A stretch of DNA of 64,000 bases from Viola odorata (lineage: Eukaryota > Streptophyta > Magnoliopsida > Malpighiales > Violaceae): positions 38,426,579 through 38,490,578 of the forward strand of contig OY829542.1 of NCBI GenBank assembly GCA_963691705.1. Direction: 5' to 3'. The notes under the pieces are model-generated. The model saw only the letters and a program-made list of their open reading frames with translations, had not been told where the DNA came from and did not search any database. Of the stretch, positions 29,291 to 39,786 are shown one piece after another (the first letter of the stretch is position 1; each line of letters opens with the position of its first letter). A program made the position numbers and the translations under genes.

Positions 29291-30065
29291 TGATATAATC
29301 TCGCTTCCTTTTTGGAGAAGAAGACCGAATTGAAGATGGAGACAGATCTAGTCCTCGGAAAGAGATTGGCAGCTTGGATGGTTGAACGGATGAAGGTGAG
29401 TTTAAGTGTTTTAGTGGAGTATTTTAGGCACCAGATAAATGGAATGAAGGGTAGAGATATATTGAAATAGAATGCATATATTAACTTAAAAGTAGAGAAA
29501 ACCCTCTTTGCAACAAAGGCAAAGCAACCTTTCTATGGAAAGTTACAAGGATCTCTTGAAACAAGGCCCGCGTGAGCAACCCGGCTGGTTTGTTCAAGAA
29601 GAGATAGTGTGCTTCTAGCAACCCTAAGATGAACCCTAAATTAATCTAAGCTAATTGGCCTTGATGAAGATATCACTTAAAATCAAAGACAAGGTATAAA
29701 AGAGGCTATCTCCTTCAATTTATACCTTGAGAATTATTACAATAAGAAACCCTAAAATACCCTTACAATAAGCTCGTAGATGGGCTGCTTGAAAGCCCCG
29801 CGTGAAAACCTCAAAATGAAGCTGGCGGTATGCCGCTAGGTGTTTGGCAGTATACAGCTAGGCTCGCTGCCAATTTTCATGTGGTCATGTCGAAGCTGGC
29901 AGTATACCGCTAGGCCTGAGGCGGTATGCCGCTAGGGCCCTGTCTTCATGTTTTGCGCGGGCTCGAAAGAGGACTTCATGGCTTGCGAGGGTTGGCGCGG
30001 GAGTCCTCATGCCATGCGCACCCAACTCATGAATGCGTGCACCTAGAGCATCCGAGCTCGTATCA
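29291..30065 (-). repeat. 3' LTR of element E (downstream copy)
   Basis: Identical to 2554-3328 as far as I read it. It contains the 11-bp hairpin arms at 29690-29700 and 29719-29729. Compared with the 5' LTR at 55552-56304 there are about 46 substitutions by eye plus one indel of about 20 bp in the palindrome-rich part. Confidence 0.9.
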
Positions 30066-30454
30066 TCACCTCCCCCTTCGAGGAGATTTGTTCTCGAATC
30101 TAAAGGTGAGAACCTCACGAATGCAGCAAGGCAAACTTTGGGCAGCCACTTGAAGATCCAAAATAGCATTTGGTCCAACGGTGCGCGATAGAGTTTAACC
30201 ACCAAAGATGCATTATTCCTGTTACCTACACAAGGGCACGAGTCTATGGGGGTAATCATGAGAGACCCATAGTCATGCTTAAAAAAAGGTAATCCAACAA
30301 ATGGACATTCGGTGCGAGGTGAGACTAGAGCATGAAAAGAGCAATAATATGAAGGCATGTGCAAGTGTGATGGCACCCTATGTGAGAAGGGATCAGAATA
30401 GGAAGTGACACACACAAAACGTACATGTATCATATTATCCAAAGCATGCGGCAA
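29885..30454 (-). pseudogene. Element E terminal ORF running into the 3' LTR (downstream copy)
   Basis: Same as 3148-3717. The DSRTNLLEGGGDDT segment straddles the polypurine tract and the LTR edge. Everything upstream of it in the frame is unrecognised. Confidence 0.4.
30066..30084 (-). other. Polypurine tract of element E
   Basis: The minus strand reads CGAAGGGGGAGGTGA directly before the 3' LTR, a normal plus-strand primer site. The upstream copy is at 3329-3347. Confidence 0.7.
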
Positions 30455-30635
30455 GACAAAAGTGCTACAAGAGGAAGGGATAGGAGGCGCAAACTTTAGT
30501 GAAAAATGTTGAGCAAGACCTCCGTCGGGTCGTCCTCTGAAACTAGCACAATATAAGAGATAACGCTAGAGGAAGAGGGGTTAGTGTTAGTGAAATCCAA
30601 ATAAGGATTCTTAAACTGGCCAAGAGTTCACGGGT

Positions 30636-30640
30636 TAAGG
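30636..30640. repeat. Left target-site duplication of element A (TAAGG)
   Basis: TAAGG flanks the 3' LTR of A; the matching copy is at 45256-45260. Confidence 0.85.
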
Positions 30641-31209
30641 TGATAAGATTTAATTTCTGAGACGATCGGGATGAGGACTACTGTTGGTCGGAGTTGCTAT
30701 GGTCGTCGTCGGACTCACCTGCAAGGCGCCGGAGGGGGGACTCCGATGCTTAAGTCAGTAAGTGGTTCAAAAATAGCAGAGGTTCTAGTAAGTAAATTCT
30801 GGCTTACTCGATGTTTTACATTAAAGGGTATTTGTAGGCCGCTGGAGGCGATATCTGGACGAAATAGCGATATCCAGGTGAGACGACGCTCCCGATGACG
30901 TCACGAGCGATACCTGGGGATGATGCCATCGGCGATACCTGAGGGAACATCATGGGCAATGCCTCTGAGGTGGGTGCCGGGGGCGATACCCATGATGATG
31001 TCGGGGCGATAACTCTATAGGTCCCTGGGATGGGATGATGTCGTGCGTCCAGAGACGCGTGAGACCTCCCCCTCTGATGTCGACCATCCCAGAAAACACA
31101 TCAAGGTCGGGTAGCAATGGCTTAGATGTCCGACAAGGCTTGTAGGACTCCGTCTTCCGTAGGGGTCATCATTACAGAAATGCCCTTAGGATTGCCTTAA
31201 TGGTTATCA
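30641..31209 (-). repeat. 3' LTR of element A
   Basis: 569 bp, the true partner of 44693-45255. Terminal inverted repeat TGATAA/TTATCA. The segments GGCGATAC and GCGATATC recur in it, as in the LTR of B. Confidence 0.9.
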
Positions 31210-32153
31210 TAAGCCCAACCGAAAATGAGCCCGAGTGTTCACCAAGGGCTGTCGTTCCCTGTCCATGTCTGGAATCTTGGGAGAGGGTCCTTTCCTCCTT
31301 ATGACGATATACTTGCGAGGTCTTCGAGCTTCTTTGCCTATTTCGATGAATTTGATAAGGTTTGGTTTAACGACATGCAACGCCTAAATCTGGAGCTTTC
31401 CTCCGAGTAAGCAGATTCTGGTTTTCATTCCTGTCCAAAGACCTGTCCTCATGGGGTATCAAGGAATCAGCGAGAGGCGCCGTTACGCCGTCTATAGCCG
31501 TTAGGGCATCGCTATCGCCTAGCGATATTATCCTGCCTGATGCATCGACAACGCTTAGAAGGTTGCGAACTCGTCCGTGCTGTAGGAGAGTTACTGACGG
31601 ACCACTTTCGACATTGCCGCAGACTGCGACCAGGTTCATACCGTTGAGGTCAGTTTGCACACATTCCCGGCCCATCAGCCTTTTGGGAGAACTGCAAACA
31701 CGTAGAGGAGATAGGTACTTTATGGAGACATTAGTAAACTTTGTACTTACAGGGATTTTGAGAACATGCGGGTTCTTTCTTTCCTCTCCACCCACGGAAA
31801 TAGTGATATTGATGCAGTTTTATGCCATCAGCTGCCTACGATCTGTGCGACTTTATACCACTAGATACCTGCGATATCGGCGAGGCTTTACACTGCTAGG
31901 AGCTACCTGCGACATCGACGCGGCCTTACACTGTGGCTACCTTCGTACGGCTTTGACGTCATGGCCACCCGTAATATCGCGGTCCTCGGCGTTTTCTAGG
32001 ATTCTATCTCGTGCTCCTCTCGAATATCTGCATCGTTAGCAGTATACGAACATCGACCCTCGTTTCTGCTTCAGGTCTATCGGTCTTTGAGGGTAACAGG
32101 ACGGCTCGTCTTTTGAGGGCCTCCTTTTTCCCGAAGGCCCTTTTTTCAGAGCC
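31210..32153. repeat. Non-coding region with ~37-bp tandem repeats (element A, downstream copy)
   Basis: Same content as 4473-5416; the tandem units lie at about 31804-31957. No gene seen. Confidence 0.6.
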
Positions 32154-32161
32154 TATAAATA
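32154..32161 (+). promoter_or_regulatory. TATA box of accessory gene 1 (element A, downstream copy)
   Basis: TATAAATA, 55 bp before the ATG at 32216. Confidence 0.65.
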
Positions 32162-32215
32162 TGAGAGCTTTCTCTACTCACGCTCTCCTCATCTTTTTCT
32201 TTTGCAATTTGCATC

Positions 32216-32593
32216 ATGGATCATCTGACTAAAAATTTCCTCCTTTCCAAGGGCCATACTCTCAAGAACCTCAATAATGGTGATGTCGGGTTCCTGGAGA
32301 ACATGCTGATCAAGATCTCCGAGGACATCTTGGAGTTACAAGGGATGCTGACCCCACTCCATTCTAGGCTGGGAGCTACATCTCTAGAGGACTTCAATCC
32401 TTTAGAGGGCGTGTCGAAGCTAGCCACCTCCATCGCTCGGATTCAAGTGGTGATCGCCATGCTGCAGCAGCGCAAGGATATGCTGGGGTGTTACTTGAAG
32501 GGAATGAGGGTCACTTCTGCTGATGTCACTCTGGTCATGGATTCCCTGAGAGATATTCCCGGGGTGCCCGAGGATGCTGGCTCTGACGCCTGA
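32216..32593 (+). CDS. Antisense accessory protein 1 of Tat element A, downstream copy
   Basis: It encodes the same 125 residues as 5479-5856, so both duplicate copies are intact. The poly(A) signal AATAAA is at 32670-32675, after the GGCCGTTAGGCC motif. It is the first antisense gene inward from the 3' LTR of A. Function unknown. Confidence 0.75.
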   Translation: MDHLTKNFLLSKGHTLKNLNNGDVGFLENMLIKISEDILELQGMLTPLHSRLGATSLEDFNPLEGVSKLATSIARIQVVIAMLQQRKDMLGCYLKGMRVTSADVTLVMDSLRDIPGVPEDAGSDA

Positions 32594-33072
32594 TGTTGGC
32601 GGCTCCCTTTGAACCTGTTCTCTTTTTCTATTTTACGCAACTGTACTTTTCGGCCGTTAGGCCATACTAAATAAACTGTCTTTATTACGCCGCTTGCCAC
32701 TTTTCTTCTTCAACGCGTCATTTGTCTCTTTTTGGTTGGTGGCTTCCCAAGCCCAACCGAAAACGAGTCAGTTATCATACGGTTTTTGCATGACGGTTTT
32801 CTCGCTAACAGTTTTGTATTGATTCCATGCCGCCGCTTCGGTGTCAACCGATTGGGCTAATTTTCGGTTTTCCTCGATCTATGGGAGATTTCAACAGGCG
32901 TGACTGCAAATCTAGATTGACACTCCAGGTTGTACACGTGTCAATTCTCAAGAGTCGCATCGGATAATTAAAAGCTTTCCCCCCTCCTCTGGCTATTTAA
33001 TGGGATTCTTTTTCCCCCTATTTCCATTCACCTTCTTGTTTGCTTTTCTCTTGACAGGTTGCCTGTGATCTT

Positions 33073-33493
33073 ATGTCTGATTCTCATTTTTTGGATACTG
33101 CTGCGCGGGATTCTCTGCCAACTCCTCCGACTTCACCAGATTTGACAGTCCTCCTCCGTCACCCCCCTGGAGACCGTTCGTCCGCCGGTGGGTCGCAAAA
33201 GGCTGAGGAAAAACGCCTTAAAGGTGCCTGAAGCGCTTTCTATTTCTTCCGCCCTTTCTGTTCAAAAGGGGAAAGAACCATCTCTTCTTTCTCACCTTTC
33301 ACCAAATAGGGCTCTTTCTGCCAGCGGGGGTGAGGAAATAGTGATGTCAGCTGCTGAGGAGGAGTCAGGTCGATCAATGATACGCATAGGAAAAAGGGTT
33401 GATGAGCCTTTCCCTCTCATTAGTAGGGAGCTATCATTCTCAGATGATGATATAGTCTATTGCTATGGTATCACTTGGTCTGATGGTGATTAG
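33073..33493 (+). pseudogene. Antisense accessory gene 2 of element A, frameshifted (downstream copy)
   Basis: Same single-base deletion as at 6336-6756, so the lesion predates the duplication. The start MSDSHFL and the end YGITWSDGD are both recognisable in different frames. Confidence 0.7.
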
Positions 33494-33959
33494 TTTAGTT
33501 TGTCTTGCTTCTTTGTAGATGCCGTTTGGCTGTTCAAAATGAATAAGATAACGCTTCACTTTTTCTTTTGTGCCCCTATCGCCTTCACGCGTTATTTCTT
33601 CAAGCGTAAAGGGTTGTTGCAGGGGGATAGTTACTGTTGGGGGCAACCGTCTTTTGGTTTTCAGTAACCGTCTTCTCCTACAGACATAAATGACTATCCA
33701 CGCGTCGCTTTCTGCTCCGCACATGTCTCACTTTTACAGGCTGTTTTTTCTTCAAGTTCGATCTTTATAAGGGAACTGCTGTTCTCTTTTATTATTTTTG
33801 CCAATACTTTAAAAATTTTCGCACTTTCTCTTTCTTCTGTGCTTCTTCCTACTCAAGAGGAGTTTCTGCAACTGCTCGCCGGAGTCGACGGCCTATTTAC
33901 TGGCTTCCTACCCAGGTATTTTGTTCCCTTCTCGTCGTAGTTTAATTTTCCAGTCCCTT

Positions 33960-36118
33960 ATGTCTCATATTAGAGCCGCTGCGGGCACTGAGAATCCCAT
34001 AGATCTCGAGGCTAGGAGAGCTCGTAGTATTTTTTATTGTAGTGAGGTTTTGAGAGCAGAGCTAGAGGAGAACAGTATCACCTTTCCCTTGGGCTGCCGC
34101 CTTCATATCCCTACGAAGGATATCCGGCTTCATGATGCCACGTGGGTAACGTTCCGGGTGGTTTATTTCAAGATGTTCCTCTACGGATTTCATCTTCCGA
34201 TCCATACTTCTCTGATGAAGCTGTTAAATCATTACGATCTCAATCTTGTTCAAATAACTCCATCTTCCTGGAGTGGGATTTATGCCTTTCTTCGAGCGTG
34301 CGAGATGAAGCATATTTTCACTCCCTCCCTCGATCTGTTCCGCACGTTTTTCAGCCTGAGCTGCCGCGACTGCTTGGTGGACATCACCCCAAGATGGAAT
34401 GATGCCATCGTGCGGTTTTTCTGGTGGAACTTTCAAGGTTTTGAGGACAACGTAGGCAACTGGAAAAATGGCTTCTTTACCCTTCGCCTGCCATCTCGCT
34501 GGTGTCGTGGGGGTTTTAACCGAGAGATTACCGGTGCCGCTAGGAAAACACCAGAAGTGTTGTCTAGTATCGACATGTCCCATGTTAACGCCTTGTTAGA
34601 GATAGAAGGGCCTTTCCGCATTCGGGAATTTGCTCGGTTTAGGCCCTTGAAAGAGTGTGCCGTTGGTGAGTTTTTCTTTGGCCACGTTATCGCTTCAATT
34701 TGCTTGCTATATTAATATGTTTTCGCTGGCAGGTAGCGCTGAGGGTTGTTCTTCTGGAGGAACTAACATCCCTCTGAACGTAGTGCCGCTTCAAACATTG
34801 CCCCCTTCCCTGCCACCTGAGAGCTCCAGCCGTTCGACTATTCCGCCGAGGGGAAGGAGAGCTAAGACCGTCGTAACGCGTAGTGCTTCCGCTCGACCTT
34901 CTCGTTTTGTTGAGAATTGGTTGCCGCCTCGGGGTAGGGGAGTGATTCCGAGTCGTTCTGAGACTGGAATAGTCGACAGCGATAGTGAGAGCATGGATAC
35001 CGGTCCCGAGCTACGTCAAGCCACTCTTGCCCAATGAATGAAGCTTAGGGCGAGAAAAACCAATTTCGCGGTGGAGTCGACCGATGATGATAGCGAAGAG
35101 ATAGCTACCGAGACGGAGCGTCTCCAAATGAAAATTCGAAAAGAGAAGACTAGTCCACCAATTCCTCCCTTGAGGGAGGTTAACGCAGTCGCAAGCAGCG
35201 GAGGTCGTCAAGGTGTCTTCGGCCATTCCTTCCAAAACTAATGAGGTTTCAACGGCGGTGGACCCACCCTTGCCGCCTAGTGGCCCTGATTCTCCGATCT
35301 CTTCCTGTATTCCGGATGTGACCGTGCCAGTTTCGAACCCCATTGTTCCCCCTGACTCTTTCCCGAGGAAGCCTCAGCCCTTATTCGTTTCTTCAATTTC
35401 GGGCATTGGTAATTGCGCAAAAAATTGTTCTCCTCCCTATATCGCCAACCTTTCCCCTCAAAGTCCTCAAGGAAGTGTCGCATACCAGTTGGATCTGTCA
35501 TCCTTTGGGACTACTGGGCTTTGCGCTTTAGGGATATCGGATCCGCTATCGCGAGATGAGCCAGTAGGCTCTATAGTGGGTCAAATGTTCAGTTCTTCTA
35601 AGGACAAGGAAGAGTTCCTGCGACATCCCCCTGAGGTTCAGCATTCACGCCTTCTAAATGACATGTTGGCCAACTTCCGTGAGCTGCACTATTTTCTCGA
35701 GGATCAGAGCGACAAGGTTCGACGCTCTCCCAATTCGAGGGAACAACTAGATGCTGCTTTGGCGAAGGTAACAGAGCTGTCCAAGCTTCAAGATCGAACC
35801 CGGGTAGAGTTGAATGAGTGTCGCGCCGAGCTCGCGCGAGAAAAATCAAAAGGGAAGGCTAAAGTAGAATTGCTGGAGGCAGAGTTGGTGGCGGCTGACA
35901 AAAGGAACTCTTTCCTTCACGAAGAGATATCATCCCGTGACGCGGATCTGGCCAAAGTACCTTCAAAGATAGCCTGGTGGAAAAATAAGACCATGGAGGT
36001 CTGTATCACCGGATTTACAGATCTCTTCCGCCAGGGGACTGTTGATTCATCTAAGCTGGCAGATTATGCCTCCAAAAAGTTAAAGGACTTAGGTAAAGGC
36101 GAGGGAGATTTTCTTTGA
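33960..36118 (+). pseudogene. Transposase_28-like coiled-coil accessory gene 1 of element A (broken)
   Basis: Exon 1 (33960-34665) is open; the intron is 34666-34732. Exon 2 has FVENWLPPRGRG and then a TGA at 35035-35037, where B has AGG. A frame change near 35213 brings in DPPLPPSGPDSP. The C-terminal block (YQLDLSSFGTTGLCALG) and a coiled coil ending IAWWKNKTMEVC then run open to 36118. The A and B proteins are alignable throughout, which was the basis for calling the B frameshift near 11171. Confidence 0.82.
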
Positions 36119-36359
36119 CCACTAGGCAAAAGTTAAAGGACTCACGCAACGACTGCAACGTCCGTCGTTTCCTTTGACCACTAGGGTTATAAAAGCAATA
36201 CTTATTTCTTTTCTTATTTTTACCATCCTGCTTTCTTTGTACTCTCTCTAGCCGTCTTGTTTTCCTTCCACCATTCAAGGCTCTCGATGTGCTCTTTTCC
36301 TAAAGGTATCTCCTTTTTTTCCCCTCATCCTCTTTGTCTTTACTTTTTTATTTTCTGCC

Positions 36360-38663
36360 ATGGCCAAGACTCGCCGCCCTGAGTTGAAGTCTGCCGATGA
36401 GAAAAAGATAGATATTACGGTTAGTAGTATCACCTCTGAAATCGCTCTTAACTAGCACTTAGCCGCTCATAATGCGATTATCCCTGATGGTTATGATGCC
36501 ACTGTTGCCCCTGAATCGTTACGCTTAAATAGTGTTTTGACGGGCAATTATGGTTCTGTATGCACAAATGTTCCATTATGGTTTTCGGCTTCCCATCGAT
36601 CCTTTCATAAAACAATTGCTTGTCACCTGTGATTTGAATCCCATCCAATTATCCCCAAATGCCTATTGCTGCGTTTGTGCCTTTCTAGAACTTTGTAAAT
36701 ATAAGGGGATTGCTTCCCCTTCTCTTTTGTTGCTTAAATCGATTTTTAAGCTGATGAAGTGTCGGGGTGTGATAACAATATCGCCCCGTTATGACGATGA
36801 CTCTCTTAAGTATTTTACTTGGAAACTCCTTCACATTGAGTCTTCTGTCGATGCTTGGAAAAAGGAGTTCTTTGTGATAAATCTTCCTGAAGCTCCTGGT
36901 CCCTGGTGGTAGTCTGGGTTTAACCAAGACGTCAAGGATAAGGTCTGGGGCAAATTGCTTCAACTGGAAATCAGCGTTCACATCCGTTATGTGGCATGCA
37001 GGGCTGATATCAAGGACTGCGTTAGATGTGAGTGTCGTGTCGCTTCTTTCCTTATTACCGCTGATACTAATGCTAACGTTACTTTGTGGCCATGCAGCGA
37101 CGGATCCTGATTACAGGCCTGAAAGTGTTAGGAGACGACTGAAAAGAGCCCAGGAGAGAGAATAAAAAGAGAGGGCAGCCTCCACGGGAGTTACTCATAA
37201 CCCTACTATACTGCCTACTGCTTCCGTGAGCCTTGCTCAAGTATCCTCTTCCTCGGCTGGTGAGGGGGATACTGGCATTCCTTCAGGTATCCCCATCGTG
37301 ACCGTCGCTGCCCCTCCTGCCCAGCCGTCTTCTTCTAAAGTTCCTAAGGCCCTTGCCAAAGGAAAAAAGAAGAAAAGAACAAGAAGTGTTGCCGCTCTCA
37401 CTCCTTCTCCGGACGCGGCAGGTTCTTCGGAAGCACCTCCTCTTAACACTGTTGTCATGAGTGTGCTTTTTGGTTGCGATATGCTTTGTATTGACGTTTG
37501 TTGTCGTTCCATTGGTTTTTCTTATCTGTGCTTTGTACTGAGTTCTTTGCAGGATACTGTTACCGTTTCTACTTCCGCATCTCCCATAGGCGATATGGAC
37601 ATGGGTTATGTGCTGGGTGGTTCCAGGAAGAGGTCCCGGCCGGAGGGTGAGGGTGGAAGCTTATCTTCTACTATCGCTGCCACGGAAGTCAGGGCCTGAT
37701 AGGGCCTTTGTTTCTATGGGTACGGCAGAGTCTTTCGGGGCTTCGTCCAATTCTTTCGGCGGGGCTGTTCACTCATATGGTCCTAACTTGGACTACCAAG
37801 AGGGTTTGCAGGACTTTTCGGGCTATCATCCTCACGGTTCCTACCTCGTCCAAGGGGGTCCTTCTACACAGATTCATCCTCCTATTCCCTTGGCGTTTGT
37901 CCCTTCAAGCGTTCCCTTGTCGCAGCGTTCCGGCGAAGGGGGCACCGCCTTCAATTTTACCGCAGACCTAAGCCCGATGGGTGAGTCTAGCACTGTGACT
38001 CACTAGGTTGGCTTGTATGATTTTCTCAATACAGGTTTAGCGGCTCTTGGGGGCGATGGCTCAGACGAGGTTTCCGCTTTATTGGCTGTTCAGATATTAT
38101 CCTCCGCTGCTGAACGGGAAGCTTTCCTCTCCAAGGCTGATGATGACAAGGTGAATTCGATGCGCTCTAGCCTCTTCGCCAATTTTGTTAAGTTCTATTA
38201 CTGGACCGAGCACGAGCAGCGTCAGCCTGTCTCTCTTTCCGCCTCTTTGTCAGAACTTTCGCGAGAGCGAAATGAAAAGGAGAAGTTGCTGGAGGAATGC
38301 ACACAACTACTGCTGAACCAGCAAGAGCTAAAGGGGAAAATGGCCACCCTTGATGCTGCCTTAACAGCGGAAAGAGCCAAGAATGCTGTCCTAGAGGAAG
38401 AGAGGTCATCCTTAACAAGGGAGAAAACTGCCCTGGAGGAAATGAAGAACGCTCTGGAAGAGGAGTCGGCCGATAAATGTCTGTGGTACATTGAGCGGAC
38501 TGCCACTATTTTTGTTGATTGCTTCGAGGAGGTCCACGGAATGGCCGTGTATAAGGGTGAAGAGCTCACGAGGGCTTTCAAACTGAAGTCCGCCGACCTC
38601 AGTGAAGCGGGTTATCGCCAAGCCAAGGCAGAAGGCTGGAAATGGAGGAACCCCGAGGGCTGA
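36360..38663 (+). pseudogene. Transposase_28-like coiled-coil accessory gene 2 of element A (broken)
   Basis: It starts MAKTRRPELKSADEKK. A TAG interrupts it after about 30 codons (EIALN*HLA), another follows GPWW, and further breaks lie in exons 2 and 3. The conserved landmarks remain: MFHYGFRLPID, LSPNAYCCVCAFLELC, GKKKKRTRS, and a C-terminal coiled coil with ADKCLWYIERTATIFVDC, where B has the DMGWWHAEQT segment. The homologous donor and acceptor sites (GTGAGTGTC; CCATGCAG) are present. Confidence 0.8.
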
Positions 38664-39786
38664 GGCATCATAAAGCCTTGCCGCCTCTTCCGTACTTATT
38701 GGGAATTAACAGGTTTTTTTGTTTTTCGCCTCCGCTACGTTATTGTTTTGGCCTTGGGACTTGTGACCCTTCAAAGGCATTTTTATATGTTCAAACAGTT
38801 TATAATCTTATCACTGTCTTTCCTTTAGTTTTCACTGTCGAAAACTCCCTTAATGCCGTTATTGCCCTGATAACATAATGGGTTTACTTTCTCGAGCAGA
38901 CTCGTAGCGTTTCAGCAATAGATATCGCTGAGGTCAGTATCGGGTCGGCTTTCTCGGCGAGCCTCATAGTATCACCACTTGTGCAATCGTCAATCTTTCC
39001 GTTGCTCGAAAAGTATTCTGCACATTCTCAATTGTAAACCATCAGTAGCATAACGGGTTACAAGAGATAGTAATTACCCGTAGGAGCCTTTCCGCTGCCG
39101 TCGTAGGGCGTTAGTATGGAAGCTGCGTGAATCGTTTTTTCTGTCAGCTCTACTTCACTAGAGATTACGCGTCTAGTTACTAGCTGGAATTTCGCGATTC
39201 TTTGCGTTTCCATCTTTCCACGATCGGCCTGGAAAGTGCCTCATCTTAGTGAGCCCTCGGATCGGGACAAGCGGTCACAAGGATAGGACTTTTCACTTCC
39301 AGGCGTTGTCCTCGTGTCTAGAATCATGCCCTCACTTGATGGACCGACTACACTAGTCCGGTCACTAAGAGAGGACTTTTCATTTCTAGAATGGAGTTAC
39401 TATTTCCTTGAGGTGTTTCTTGTCATGATGAGCCGTCTCCACGAGAACGGTCAGTACAAGAAAATGACTTTTTACCCCCAAGGATTTCGGGTTGTGCCCT
39501 CACTTAGTGAGCCATCTGATCAGGACCGGCATTCAAAAGGATAGGACTTTTCACTCCCCGAAGGCACTAGGGATCTTTCAATCCCAATGCTGGTTGAAGA
39601 CATGTTGGGTCGTGCCCTCACTTAGTGAGCCATCTGATCAGGACCGGCATTCACAAGGATAGGACTTTTCACTCCCAGGATCCCGCATTTTTTATCTGCA
39701 CAAAAGCAACCACAAACACCCAAGAGAGCTCTCTCACCGAGCATTAGCTAAGGTTAGGGTTGGCATTAGTCAAAGGTGCAGATAAA
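38664..39786. repeat. Non-coding region between antisense genes and pol (element A), with ~118-bp repeats
   Basis: No gene seen. The array at about 39230-39680 has core motifs GTGCCCTCACTTAGTGAGCC and AAGGATAGGACTTTTCAC, with the two best copies starting at 39494 and 39612. It is homologous to the B array at 15550-16000. Confidence 0.7.

Larger units (their letters stand above)
26738..34809. repeat. Downstream copy of the duplicated segment found at 1-8072
   Basis: Near-identical to 1-8072 (three substitutions noticed in about 8 kb). It ends at 34809, where this copy continues naturally through exon 2 of the A gene and the other copy jumps to element B. The full duplicated unit is inferred to be 8073-34809. 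Confidence 0.9.
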
